Source: Ovis canadensis
Lineage: Eukaryota; Chordata; Mammalia; Artiodactyla; Bovidae
Length of the DNA: 64,000 nucleotides
Assembly: GCF_042477335.2 (NCBI RefSeq)
Contig: NC_091253.1
Location: forward strand, 92,332,501 to 92,396,500
Direction of reading: 5' to 3'
The position numbers and the translations under genes were made by a program. The notes beneath the pieces are model-generated. The model did not search any database. It had not been told where the DNA came from and was given only the letters and a program-made list of their open reading frames with translations. The first letter of the stretch is position 1, and the number at the start of each line of letters is the position of its first letter. Below are positions 11,501 to 22,440 of this stretch, one piece after another.

Positions 11501-13330
11501 GTTTTATAATAACCAAAAAATTTTAACATCTTTATATTTGGATTTTAAATTTTTATAAGAAAGGCCCACTAAATCAAGATAGAAATCAGATGTCACCAAA
11601 ATTAGGGAGATGACTATGTAGTAAATATCTGTATTTTCTGAGCAGGAAATAAATTATATGCTTTTCGAAAGTTAAGATTATTTCCATCCTGTATATCCTT
11701 GGAGAGATTACCATAAAGCACATAAAAGTAAGGTGCTTAACAATTAAAGAAGGCTTCATAGTATGTACTTAATTGTATTTTAGCCTTTATAAAATATTGT
11801 ATGTGAAGGTTTATGTGCTATCATAATCTTAAGTAATACATGTTCCTTTAATGACCCATAGTAACCCAGTTTTAATAAAGAAAAGTTGACCTCCTCCTAA
11901 TAGTAAAATTAAATAGCATTTGCAACTTTACTAGTGATTTAATAGTTCACCATTTAACATTTGTAGGGCCAGGAAAAGCTGCTTATAAGACTCACTGGCA
12001 CAGAGTAAGTATGTTTCATTTGAGACTGTGTGATATTGTATTATCAGTCTGAGCAGGAAGGCAAAGGACTCAAGGCATCCAGCTTTTAAAAACCACTGTC
12101 TTTGTTTTGTTTTAACTGCTTTCTATTAGTTTCTTAATGTGACCAGCTTTAATTCTACTATTTAATAAAAATAATATATTAAAAATATAACTGTGTTTTC
12201 CTCTAGCAGTTGTAGGCAGAATATATAACTGCTTTCCTGTGTAAAATAACACTTAAAAATCTTAAAGTTCTTCATTACGTGTTCATGTAGTTTAGAACTA
12301 TCTGATTAGCTTTTAATATAGAAAATACATAGTAATTACATGGTTTGTAGCCATATATTAAGATTATGTGTTCTCCAAGGGTCTTTATAACATTGCTCTG
12401 CAAATACCATTCCAAAGTGTGCCTGTTGTGATATAAATTTAAAACTTAAAGAGTTATGTTTTGTAATAAGCAGATATCTTACCAAGACAAAATTTTTTTT
12501 GATGAGTAGAATTTCCTTATGCATGTTTCTATTAAATTCAGACTTAAAGCTTGTTTTCCTAGAACATTTTGCTTATAGACACATAGAGTCTGTGAAGCTG
12601 CTGTTGGCACAGTGCCTCATAATCAAACCTTGGAGTGTGACTTTTGTTACATTCTTGGTTGAGTCAGTTAATATTTGTGACCTTAACCTCTCTGAGCCTG
12701 AGTTTTCTGATTAGTAAAATTTAGGAATTAAAATAGTTTTCTTTTAAGGTTATAGTGAGAATCAAACTACATGTATAAATGTGTTTGGTGTGTAACTGAA
12801 ATCCACTCAAAGTGTAAAGCATTGTTTTAAAAACTACAGTTCACTTAATTTACCACCTCTGGGTGGACTCTATCACATATTTCATTTGAAAGTTGGCTGC
12901 TGCTTTCTACCGTTATCAGTGTGGTCACAAAATAAAACCTTGTCTGACAGCCATGAGACACTGAGCTCTCATTCAACCATAAACAAATGGGTGTGGCAAA
13001 TTGAATTGCCAAGTAGCTTTTTCAGTTTCATCGATAACATGCTATGTTACGTAATACATGCCCAATTTTTTCTGTTTCAGAGTGGAAGCCGAGAATGAAA
13101 TGGGGCAGCACATTCATTGCTATGTTGCAGCTCTCGCTGCTCATACAGCTTTTCTGGAACAACCCAAGAGCTTTCGCCCTTCCCAGTGGATTAAAGAACA
13201 CAGTGAAAGGCAGTCTCTGAACAGAAATAGCCTTCGTCGCCAAAATCTTACCAGAGATTGCCACTCTCGGCAAGTCAAGCACAGCGGCTGGGCTGTCCAT
13301 CAGCCCTGCCCACGTCAGTACAATTACTAA
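8488..13330 (+). CDS. TP53INP1: Tumor protein p53-inducible nuclear protein 1 (long/beta form)
   Basis: Join 8488-8599, 9189-9549, 13081-13330. Phases fit exactly and give 723 nt, 240 residues plus TAA, the length I recall for human TP53INP1 beta. The protein begins MFQRLNKMFVG. It carries an LC3-interacting motif (W31-I-L-V34 after an acidic EKEDDE stretch), an acidic/PEST-like segment at about 47-65 starting AAEDEEEEDISEE, a conserved middle ESWFITPPPCF, and a basic C-terminal part (NRNSLRRQNL, ending RQYNY). The family shuttles between nucleus (PML bodies) and autophagosomes. It is a p53/p73/E2F1 target that promotes apoptosis with HIPK2 and p53, limits oxidative stress and supports autophagy through ATG8 proteins. 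A shorter alpha isoform in human uses an extra exon between the last two coding exons; I could not place it here. No frame damage is seen. Confidence 0.96.
9189..9549 (+). CDS. TP53INP1: TP53INP1 coding exon 3
   Basis: The acceptor ends catctag at 9188; the donor is GTATGT at 9550. The 361-nt exon encodes residues 38-157 with split codons at both ends: the Asp38 codon is shared with exon 2 and the Arg158 codon with the last exon. It contains the acidic stretch and the SWFITPPPCF block. Confidence 0.95.
9550..13080 (+). other. TP53INP1: TP53INP1 intron 3
   Basis: A 3.5 kb AT-rich intron between GTATGT and tttctgtttcag. It should contain the alternative exon of the short isoform if that isoform exists in this species, but I cannot pick it out by eye. 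An L1-like old fragment lies near 11030-11170 and a MIR near 12630-12800. Confidence 0.6.
12630..12800 (+). repeat. MIR SINE
   Basis: Recognised by 'gaccttaacctctctgagcc', 'tgagttttctgattagtaaa' and 'ggttatagtgagaatcaaac', matching the MIR 3' half. Confidence 0.55.
13081..13330 (+). CDS. TP53INP1: TP53INP1 last coding exon
   Basis: The acceptor is tttctgtttcag ending at 13080. It encodes residues 158-240 (VEAENEMGQH... to RQYNY) and ends at TAA 13328-13330. This segment is specific to the long isoform and includes the conserved CYVAALAAHT block and the basic NRNSLRRQNL segment. Confidence 0.96.
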
Positions 13331-13721
13331 GAATCTGAAGCGTGTTTGGTTGGTTTCTCATAGTTTGTGCATATGTGTGGGCATGTGCATGTATGGATGG
13401 TAAAGCTGCTGTCTCTTTACAGCCAACAGATGACCAATCACATAGTTTTATTGGTGTGTTTAGACACTATCTTGAAAACCAGATTTATATGCTGGGTATC
13501 ACGTAATGCCTTGCTCTTAACATTTGCTTTTTTGTAAAAATTTTTTCAGAATATTTTTGGGAACATATCAATACAGTTAGTGTTTGGGAAGGTCTTTAAA
13601 TCTATTAAGGTGTACATGAATTAGCAGTTTAAAGACGTTTCTTCCCAAGTACGAGAATAGGCATCTTTCAATTTCATTTTATTTGGTATTAATCAGTCTT
13701 TTGAGTAAGCAGAAATTTATT

Positions 13722-13728
13722 CTCAGGG
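13722..13728 (+). promoter_or_regulatory. miR-125-type seed match in TP53INP1 3' UTR
   Basis: CTCAGGG, a 7-mer complementary to the miR-125 seed. TP53INP1 is a reported miR-125b target. The match is seen; function here is inferred. Confidence 0.4.
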
Positions 13729-13804
13729 TCAGCCAAACACTTTATTGACCAGTACTTGATAATCTTTTCTGTATATAATGAATACATTTTTACACACTAA
13801 CATG

Positions 13805-13812
13805 AGCATTAA
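13805..13812 (+). promoter_or_regulatory. miR-155 8-mer seed site in TP53INP1 3' UTR
   Basis: AGCATTAA is a full 8-mer site for miR-155, 475 nt after the stop codon. TP53INP1 repression by miR-155 is established in human pancreatic cancer. The sequence match is exact; use in this species is inferred. Confidence 0.6.
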
Positions 13813-14383
13813 CAGGTGATGTGGTTGCCACAGATAAAATGGAATTATGGCTGAACTTTCTTTTGGAAGAAAACTTGATCTATTTCTGTGTGTACGGGGT
13901 TTTTATTTCCCAGATTGGCCATGCAGTTCATTTTGGAATTCAGGTACATTAAGTGTTAGTGAGCAGTGCATTCAACAATTCTGCTGTGACTGCGTAACGT
14001 GGTACAGACATGACGGCACCGTGGGACAACAGCGCCCGTCTCACATGCAGAGGGATTAAATTCGACCTGTGAAATTGTATTTGGGGAAATGTGTATCTGT
14101 AAGTGATCCATTGGTCCACTGTTTGGATCCTTTCCTGCCAGCTTTGCCTGCTCGCCACCTCACATCAGCTGTAAATTCAGAAGTACGTGTCCTGCACTCT
14201 AGTGGCTTCCTATTTGTATCTGCCCAGGGGAAAAGAGAGAGGCTTTGTATTTCTGATGCAGTGATAGATCCTCTGCTGTGGAGCCTGTTCTGCCAGCTGG
14301 CAAGCAGCGGTGAAGGGCGTTCCTGGTGACATCTATTCACAGCATCTAAATGAAGAGTGACAGGTTGAGTTTTTCCCTGAGTT

Positions 14384-14406
14384 TATATATATATATATAT
14401 ATATAT
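14384..14406 (+). repeat. (TA)n microsatellite in 3' UTR
   Basis: An uninterrupted run of about 11 TA units in the TP53INP1 3' UTR, likely polymorphic. Confidence 0.9.
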
Positions 14407-15997
14407 TTAACTTGGGCTTCAGGCAAATTCCTTAACCACTTTGGCCTTTGGTACCTCCACCGAGGAGGGAGTAGTAACATGTACCTCCCTCCCAGTCGTG
14501 AGGACCGTGTACTGATTTGAAGTGGGGCTGTCCTGAACTGATCTTTGTGTGAAATTCCAAGGGCCTCTCTGCCGAGTCTAGTGAAGGGGCAGGGCCGGGG
14601 CAGCTCTTCGGCCACAGCTCCTCTTCAAAGTGTTGGTGCTCGTGAGGCCAGGGTGCAGGGTTGAGTCACACCGAGGCCAGTTAGCTCAACGAACGCAGAG
14701 AAAACCTATTTCTTTACGTCTAGCCAGTCACTTTATTTTTTCGCAATTGTGATGGGTTTTGCTGAGCCATCTGCACTCTCACCAGTTTCCTCTGAGATTA
14801 AATTAAACACATTTACAATCCAAAGCACATTTTACTGACAGAGCAATAATACTATCACCTTCATAATCAAATAGCTTATTTTTCCATTCTCCTCTGCAGT
14901 CCTAATTGAGTACATGACTAGACAGTGTTGTCAAGGAAAAAGCAGCATATAGTTATGTGAAGTACTGTTTTATTCTTCAGCAACCCTGTAGCAGTTGGGT
15001 GCAGGGAACCATGGGAGACTTTGCAGTGAAGAGCTGTGCTCTTTTCTGACTAGATTGGGATGTGTGGCATTGGAAGAGGTCACATAGCTTAGTTAGGTGG
15101 GGGTGGTAGGTTGTTCCTCCACTACTGGCTGTGCTGAAGGGCCAGGAACGTCTCTTCAGAACAAGGGTATAGATCCCCCTTCTCATCTTAGTCCCCTTCC
15201 GTTTCGACTACCCCTTTATTTATTTGTTTTCCTCATTAGGGGCCAAGTCTGTTAAGTTTTGTCAAACTGAGCTAGAAGTTGTGTTGTTACTATTTGTGTT
15301 TACCAGCCTTGGGAGATAGAGTGTTCATGAAGGTGTGTGTGTTTTATACCATGACTGTTAAAGGGCCATATGTTGCTAACTTGAGCTTAGGTGTAAGCCT
15401 CTAAATACATGGGGGTCTCTTTCTTTCACATACTAAATGTAAGCTGTAGTACCTCATGAGCTCCAGAAGTTCAGCCATGAGAATTTGTTTGGCAGCATGA
15501 ACAGATTTGTATATAAAACTGCAATGGTCTTTTTTAACTATTATTTTTTCAGATTTCCTGATACCTTAAATACATTTACATCTCTATCAGTTACTGACCT
15601 TTCGTTTACCTTATTCGAGCCAGGTTTTGTATGCTTTGTACCTGGAAAACAATTAACTTCAGTCATTTCAGCGTTTTTTCAGGGTAAGGCCTACCACGTA
15701 TCTGTGATATCACACTGTGGTTTCTGCATCAGTGTCTAAGGCTTCTGTCTAAAACTGGCCCATGTAAGAATTGAAGAAAGTGGTCACCAATGCAGTTCTT
15801 GGTCATCACGTGTGTTAGGGATCGACTGTGTGCAAGTTCACAAGACCAATAATAACAGAGTGCTATTGACCTGTTAAGTATTCTTTGAAACAGGGCTGAA
15901 ATGCAGCTTATTATAAGTTAATTATTTTTGCTGTTGTAAATATAAATGGTTTACAGTGTGCTTTAGTGCATACTTCTTAAAAATTTCAGCAGTGAGA

Positions 15998-16003
15998 AAT
16001 AAA
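15998..16003 (+). terminator. Possible internal polyadenylation signal
   Basis: AATAAA about 2.7 kb after the TP53INP1 stop. Use would give a shorter transcript still containing the miR-155-type site. Only the hexamer is seen. Confidence 0.3.
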
Positions 16004-17783
16004 ACCCCTTTGCGTTTAGCACCCTGGTTCTGAACTGAACAGTCTGGACCGTGTGCTGCACACAGCAGCACTTCGTGAATGAGTTTCTTAGTGTTTATAA
16101 TGTACCATGTTTCTCAGAGTTTGTGTGTTTCATTTCTACAACATTTTATGATGTATATCTTACATTTATTACGTTTCTTCCTCAAATAATTTGATTATGT
16201 ACTGCACCATAAGTTGAAGATTAACCACCCATTATTTATCTTCTGTGGGAATTTATATGGTTGGGTTGGGGGGAGGGTAGGGAATTTTTTGCAGAAGGTG
16301 CAGAGTGATTGGAATTATTACTTGCTGTTCCAGGGAGCTTTTTTTACATTGATTTCCTGTGCATTTTTTCCCAGTTCCGATGCAAACTGTTTCTGTTTAC
16401 ATACCTTCTCTGTTGTATCAGTACTTTGATTCTAGAGAGATGACAGTTTACGTAAAACTTCAGAGGGCCATTCAGCATTGGCTAATGTTTTTGCTTCTCA
16501 AATCTGTGTAGTACACTGGTTTGTAATTTTTGTGTCTTCACTGAATCTGAGTGTCTTTGCTATTTCTCTTCTTCCTCAAAGAAATATGTTGTCTTATATA
16601 CTCTTTTAAGAAAAAAGAGTAAAGAAGGATATCTTTCTTTTTCTCATCTTCTTTGAGTTGGAAACAAAACAAAAAAGGACTCTAGAAGATAGACATTTAA
16701 ATTTAAATAGCTTAGTGGAAAAAGTTTAAGAGTTTCCAATTATTAGTCTTTGTTTTTAGAATCAGTTAAGAGACTGCTCCTTGTACTGGAGATACTAGCA
16801 TATGTTTGTAATGTTACCTTACAATTATCTTTTTATTTTATAAGTCCCATACATACTGGTTAAATTCTTTAAAGAGTTGGGCCACTATCATGGATGGTTT
16901 CACTGCCATCAGCCCTGTTGATGTATTATAAATAGCATTCTTATCTACTTATTTTAATGCTTAAAGTTTTATATAAAATGCTTTATTTAGAAAACTTACA
17001 TAATATAGTGGTGTCTGCCTTGCCATGTACCAGTTTAACTTGAAATTTGACACCAATTGCAGTGGTCTGGGGTGGAGAAGGCAGTCCTGGAAAGCATACA
17101 GATAAGTATATCTTTTTCTGTTTGCAACAGTATCCTTTACGTGGGAGGAGAAGTTACTATTCCAAGGAAGGCAGCTTAAGTGGATAATGTTTTGTGTGTC
17201 ACTGACAGTTTTTCTTAAAATATATTTTTAAATTGTGTAATTGCTAAATGCCCAATTTTTCCTCTGTATTTGCCTGAAATTTTAGTATTTGTTTTCTAGG
17301 TTGACTTCTAAAAACCAAACCAGTGCTTGGGGAGGTTAGACGTGTCTGTTTCCAAGCTTGGTGTGTATGAGTGGTTTTGCTTGCTTTTTTGGTTGTGTTT
17401 TCCTCCAGAGGTTTGGAAATCTTAATCAGTAATTGTGTGTATTATTATATTTTAAGTGGCTTTGGTGTTTTTTTTTTCCTCCCTCAAGTAAAGTTGTGAA
17501 CACATTTGCTTTTCAAGGGCAGGGCATCTGTTCTAGAGACTAAAGAGTATTGTAGGTTGTACTCTGCCTTCTTGATGTGTTTCTGGACAGTTTTTTTTTT
17601 TGCAACAACTTGAAAACTTAAAAGGGACATTTGGTTAGGTTATATACTGTACATCAATCTATGCATAAATGGCAGCTTGTTTTCTTGAGCCACTGTCTAA
17701 ATTTTTTTTTTCTGTTTTTATAGAAAATTTTTGTACTGATTGGTTCATAGATGGTCAGTTTTATACACAGACTAAACAATACA

Positions 17784-17790
17784 GCACTTT
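17784..17790 (+). promoter_or_regulatory. miR-17/20/106-type seed match
   Basis: GCACTTT, a 7-mer match about 120 nt before the distal poly(A) signal, a favourable position near the 3' end of the UTR. Confidence 0.35.
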
Positions 17791-17901
17791 GCCAAAACAT
17801 AAGTGTAGCGTTGCTTGAGCATTGCGCACCAATACCAGCTCTTTGTAATTGGGCTCAGTGGCGCATTTTGTACTACCTGGAGTTACAGTTTTTAATCTGT
17901 C

Positions 17902-17907
17902 AATAAA
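17902..17907 (+). terminator. TP53INP1: Distal polyadenylation signal of TP53INP1
   Basis: AATAAA followed about 20-30 nt later by T/GT-rich sequence (cacatttgtcagattctttt). It sits at the expected end of the long 3' UTR; ruminant retroelements begin about 80 bp further on. Confidence 0.75.
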
Positions 17908-17984
17908 AAAAATGTCCTTTGCCTTCACATTTGTCAGATTCTTTTATCTTTACGGTCATTAGTCTTAAAAACTAGGTACAACTT

Positions 17985-18497
17985 AATCAATCAATCAATC
18001 AATTCAGTCGCTCAGTCGTGTCCAACTCTTTGCGACCCCATGGGCTGCAGGACACCAGGCCTCCCTGTCCATCACCAACTCCCAGAGTCTACCCAAACCC
18101 ATGTCCATTGAGTCGCTGATGCCATCCAGCCATCTCATCCTCTGTCGTCCCCTTCTCCTGCCCCCAATCCCTCCCAACATCAGGGTCTTTTCCAGTGAGT
18201 CAGCTCTTTGCATCAAGTGGCCAAAGTACTGGAGTTTCAGCTTCAACATCAGTTCCTTCCAATGAACACCCAGAACTGATCTCCTTTAGAATGGACTGGT
18301 TGGATCTCCTTGCAGTCCAAGGGACTCTCAAGAGTCTCCTCCAACACCACAGTTCAAAAGCATCAATTCTTCGGCGGTCAGCTTTCTTTATGGTCCAACT
18401 CTCACATCCATACATGACCACTGGAAAAACCATAGACTTGACTAGATGGACCTTTGTTGACAAAGTAGTGTCTCTGCTTTTCAATATGCTGTCTTAA
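17985..18497 (-). mobile_element. BovB LINE 3' end with (GATT)n tail
   Basis: On the minus strand this is the C-terminal ORF2 and 3' end of BovB (RTE clade): fragments such as 'MKSRDTTLSTKVHLVKSMVF', '[11 protein letters not shown]' and '[20 protein letters not shown]' are readable. It ends in the 'gacacgactgagcgactg' terminus and a simple-repeat tail, (AATC)n on the + strand at 17985-18004. 5'-truncated; no intact ORF. Confidence 0.95.
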
Positions 18498-18864
18498 AAT
18501 GAATGCTTTTTAGTTTTACTTGTCCAAAAGATATATTTAATATGTACTTTACTTTTTCAAAAAACTTGTATAAATTAAAAATTTTCAGCTAAAATGAATA
18601 ATCATTTACCTGAACATGAATTTGAGAATGATCCCAGCCAGAACATTTTCCCTCCAGCCAATCTGTGTTTAAAAAAAAAAAAAAAAGAATTTAATATACT
18701 GGTTCTTAGCCTTTTTTCAGCAAGCTTGGTTGAATTCTTAATAGCTCCTCTCCCAGAAAAATGCAGACACAGCCTTATGTAAACACTGCAGGACAGTACC
18801 CCTGAGGCCCACTGATGTCCCGCTGTGGCATTCCAGTTCTTTCGCTTCAGTTTCTGTTCTGCCA
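18498..18864. other. Short stretch without recognisable gene
   Basis: AT-rich, with an A16 run at about 18669-18686. Nothing gene-like seen. Confidence 0.5.
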
Positions 18865-19150
18865 TGCTGCACAGCTTGCAGGACCTTAGTTTCTCAACCA
18901 GGGATTGAACTTGGGCCACAGCAGTGAAAGTACCGAATCCTAACCACTGGAGCGTCAGTCGTGTGTGACTTGGCTCCTCTGTCCATGGAAGTCTCCAGGC
19001 AAGGAATACTGGAGTGAGTAGCTATTTCCCTTCTCCAGGGGATCTTCCCAACCCAGGCATCAAACCCAGGTCTCCTGCATTGCAGGCTGATTCCTTACCA
19101 TCTGAGCCGCCAGGGAAGTCCCCTAACCACTGGACCACAAGGGAATTCCT
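18865..19150 (-). repeat. CHR SINE split by a Bov-tA SINE
   Basis: The minus-strand CHR halves are 18865-18951 (with 'agggattgaacttgggccac' on +) and 19122-19150 ('ccactggaccacaagggaat' region). A Bov-tA copy separates them. Confidence 0.8.
18952..19121 (-). mobile_element. Bov-tA SINE nested in CHR SINE
   Basis: A typical Bov-tA read on the minus strand (gacttccctggcggctcaga start; 'cactccagtattccttgcct' middle). It is flanked by a 13-bp duplication CCTAACCACTGGA at 18939-18951 and 19122-19134, proving insertion into the older SINE. Confidence 0.85.
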
Positions 19151-19968
19151 CTGGCACTCTAGTTTTAAAAGGCCAGTAACATTCAGAATACTTGAATAGG
19201 AAGCACAAAGAATAACCAGTGTGAAGGGGTCTTTGACGAAGATCGGCATTCTAGAACAGTAGCTTACTGCAGGATACATTTTTGTTATCTCTTGAAACTC
19301 TCAGCTGAGATGAAAAGATTGGGGGCAGAGGTGAAGAAAAGGGGCGACCCCAAAGATGAAAATAAGGTCATGAAAGTTGATTTGGGATGCAGCAGCATGA
19401 AATGAAAGCGCCTACCCAGGAGGGGCAGGTGGAGGGTTGTTGTTGAGTCTTTAGCAGGCCCACTTCCTGGTGACTGGAACGTCAGGGGTATCCATCAGCT
19501 CCATCACATCTCAAGGGCAGTGACTGCACGGAGTCTAATGAAGGCGACAAGCATCACGGGCTTGTGAGAGATGGGTATCTCAGGGTTCCACAGTTTGACA
19601 TCTGCTAAGATTATCTACGTTTGAATTTATACTGACCAGAAGACTAGTCACTGTGGCACTGTCTGTAAAATGCAAAATGCTAGGAACAACCTAAATGTTT
19701 ACACATAAGAGAATAGTTGAAAATCTTGTGGTACATTACATAATGGTAGTCAATGCTCATTGGTTTTAAAAAATGAGATCAAATCTATGAACTGATTGGG
19801 AGTGATTTCTGAGGCTCTGAAGTGGGAAAAAGGCAAAGTGCAAAAGAGTATTTAAAGTAAGACACCCTGGATGCAAGAAAGAAGGGAATATAAGAAAATC
19901 ACACATGTATCTGGTCATTTGTACAAAATATAGGAAGAGTAAACCAGCAGCTAAAGCTTCAGAAAGAA
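19151..19968 (+). other. Unannotated DNA with an old L1 fragment
   Basis: 19151-19630 shows nothing recognisable. 19640-19840 resembles an old L1 ORF2/3' region ('aggaacaacctaaatgttta', 'cataagagaatagttgaaaa'). Confidence 0.45.
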
Positions 19969-20170
19969 GGTGAAGTTGCTCAGTCATGCCTGACCCTTTG
20001 CGACCCCATGGACTGTAGCTGCCAGGCTCCTCTGTCCATGGGATTCTCCAGGTAAGAATACTGAGGTGAGTTGCCATTTCCTTCTCCAAGGGCTCTTCCC
20101 AACCCAGGGATCAGACCTGGGTCTCCTGCATTGCAGGCAGACTCCTTACTGTCTGAACCATCAGGGAAGT
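19969..20170 (-). mobile_element. Bov-tA SINE
   Basis: Full-length or nearly so, minus strand: 'gctcagtcatgcctgaccct' through 'ctgtctgaaccatcagggaa' on the + strand. Confidence 0.85.
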
Positions 20171-20649
20171 TATTAAACCTTCAGAGGGCAGGCAAAAAAG
20201 CCGAAGAGAGGAATTGGGACAGGTTCCTTGGGATGAAGAAAGAGCAACATTTCTCTTGAGTGTCCCTTTTGTACAGTTTTGGCTTTTAGAAACCATAGTA
20301 ATGCTTCCAGCACCCCCACAAAATAAAAGACGAAAATCAACTGGGGTGTGTGAAGGAGGAATCTCAAATTTGGAACCAATTACAATTGGACCTATTACAG
20401 ATGAGAATATAACCACGCTGAAGGTGTGGTTAAGTAACTGGAAATTAGCATTTTGAATGGGCACTATTAATATAAGGCTAAGATGAAAAGAACCGTAGAC
20501 AAATAAGCCAAGGAGTCGTCTGCTGCTCACAAAGGTATGAGTTAGCAATTCTGTCATTTTGTGTGTATATTAGGACTGAACATGTGAACGGAATATACGG
20601 TGGATAATGAGAGCCAGTTTCACACCCCACGACACAGACACACACTAAG

Positions 20650-20862
20650 GTGACCCCGAGCAAGGCCACAGCTTCTGTAATCCCTTCCCCTTCAGTGAAG
20701 GCTGAACCAGTGGTTGCTTCTAACCAACAGAATATGGCAAAGGTGAAGGGACTTTGTAGATGTAATAAAGTCCCTAATCGGCTGATTTTAAGGTCAAAAG
20801 AGTCTCCTGCATGGCCTGAACAATCAGGCAAGCCCTCTGAAAGAGAGTCTAGCTGCTAAACT
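20650..20862 (+). repeat. Old LTR-like or related interspersed repeat
   Basis: 'ggttgcttctaaccaacaga', 'atatggcaaaggtgaaggga' and 'ctttgtagatgtaataaagt' resemble the MaLR-type LTR consensus. Diverged, no coding capacity. Family call tentative. Confidence 0.35.
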
Positions 20863-20864
20863 TC

Positions 20865-21560
20865 ATTAATTATGACGGGAATGCAAATTAAAACCGTAAT
20901 GAAATACAATTATACATTCACGTGATTGGCAGAAATTCAACACTGGCAATGACTATCGGAGGTGGGTCTGCTGTTGACACAACCTGTGTCCTGGCAGCTC
21001 CGCTCCAGGTGGGGGCCATCCAGAAACGTGTGCTTCTGTGCATTAGCACTCACGTCCCAGTCCTGGCAGCCCCGCTCCAGGTGCGGGCCATCCAGAAACG
21101 TGTGCTTCTGTGCATTAGCACTCACGTCCCAGTCCTGGCAGCCCCGCTCCAGGTGCGGGCCATCCAGAAACGTGTGCTTCTGTGCATTAGCACTCACGTC
21201 CCAGTCCTGGCAGCCCCGCTCCAGGTGCGGGCCATCCAGAAACGTGTGCTTCTGTGCATTAGCACTCACGTCCCAGTCCTGGCAGCCCCGCTCCAGGTGC
21301 GGGCCATCCAGAAACGTGTGCTTCTGTGCATTAGCACTCACGTCCCAGAACTTTCATTTCAGCATTTTTTTCCCAACAGCCAGAAACTGGAAACAACCCA
21401 AACACTCGCCGATGGTAGGCTGGATAAACTGGTGCGCTCATGCAACGCACTGCTACGTAACAGCGACAGCGGACCACCTGCAGCCATACGCATCAGATGG
21501 GAACGGTTCCTGCAATGCGAAGAAGTCACGGGAGCTTGCCGGAGACCTGGGCTCTAGGAG
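20865..21560 (+). mobile_element. Old L1 fragment carrying a minisatellite
   Basis: The left end ('gggaatgcaaattaaaaccg', 'taatgaaatacaattataca') and right end ('agaaactggaaacaacccaa', 'ggtaggctggataaactg') match the L1 ORF2 C-terminal region in order. The middle has been replaced and expanded by a 72-bp tandem array. Confidence 0.65.
20988..21347 (+). repeat. Minisatellite, 5 x 72 bp
   Basis: Units start at 20988, 21060, 21132, 21204 and 21276, each beginning gtcctggcag and ending cacgtccca. Units 2-5 look identical; unit 1 differs by a few bases. Because 72 is a multiple of 3, frames stay open on both strands (e.g. repeated LAAPLQVRAIQKRV); these are by-products, not genes. Confidence 0.95.
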
Positions 21561-22252
21561 CCAGGGTTGGAGAAGATACACTGTTCCCTGTGTACACCCT
21601 TTTGTATTTAACACTTCAGTGAAACTAAGTAACTGGTTTTCAGCTTCTTGGTTCTATTCCAGACCTACTGAACCGGAATCTCCAGAGGATGCCTAGGAAT
21701 CTGGGTTCTTCCAGCTCCCTGTGATTTTTAGGCAACTGAAGTGGAGAACCCCTGGTGGCAGAAGAGGGAGTCAGAGCAGACTGTGCCGTCAGGAATTCCA
21801 GGGACCACATCCCAGTCCTCCTTGTCCCTCCCCAGAAGCTGGGGGCCCTAGCCCTTTCCTTGGGAGCGGACATGCCAGGCACAAGATACTGAGCTCTTGA
21901 AGGCTGGTTCCCGTTGCTGCCCTGGAAATAAGAGGCGCTGGCCCACCCACCACACAGTTGCTCCCTGGTCTCAGGTGACCAGCCAGAGAAGAGTGTGACT
22001 GCTCCCCAGTCCCTGGTTTTGGCGCATCCTTCTGTCTTGCTCTCCCTCCTTCCTTTAGTGGTTCTGCCTCTGTTTCATTAGACCATGGATGATACGCACT
22101 TGAGAATTACTGTAAGACTTGAGCTCTGTGTCTTTGGGTTAATTTTAGGTCTAAAATACTACGGTATCCTTCTTTAGCATGCAAATTTATATTTCGAATA
22201 AAAACTTCTGCCAGAATGTACACTTTTGGATCCTGTAAGACTGCAGACTCTA
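21561..22252. other. No gene recognised
   Basis: Mixed-composition DNA without splice-framed exons or a clear repeat family. Confidence 0.45.
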
Positions 22253-22440
22253 GACCTGGCCTCTCCAGATGGTAGCCCCCAGCCACAAGTGGTTATTTTA
22301 ATTGGAATCAAATAAAATTAAGAGTTCAGCCCCTCAGTCACAGCAGTCATATTCAAGTGTTCAATAGCCACATGTGGCCAGGGGATACCATAATAGACAG
22401 TTTCAGATAAAGAACATTTCCTTCACCCATAACAATCTCT
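22253..22440 (-). repeat. hAT-type DNA transposon remnant
   Basis: 'caagtgttcaatagccacat' and 'gtggccaggggatacca' match the terminal part of the common 'agtagccacatgtggc' element; probably the same family as the copy at 5188. Confidence 0.4.

Larger units (their letters stand above)
13331..17930 (+). other. TP53INP1: TP53INP1 3' UTR
   Basis: About 4.6 kb from the stop codon to the AATAAA at 17902. The length fits the long 3' UTR of this gene in other mammals. I saw no SINE or LINE insertion in it, in contrast with the DNA immediately downstream. It carries seed matches for miR-155, miR-125 and miR-17/20/106 families and a TA dinucleotide run. The 3' end is inferred to be within about 30 nt of 17907. 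Confidence 0.85.

Noticed and set aside
20988-21347. Array considered as a CRISPR-like structure
   Set aside because: Units are directly adjacent with no unique spacers, and the context is a mammalian chromosome.
20922-21696. Repeat-protein-like frames of 211 and 244 codons (plus) and 134 codons (minus)
   Set aside because: They come from a minisatellite whose 72-bp period is a multiple of three; the flanks are L1 sequence and the frames lack independent support.
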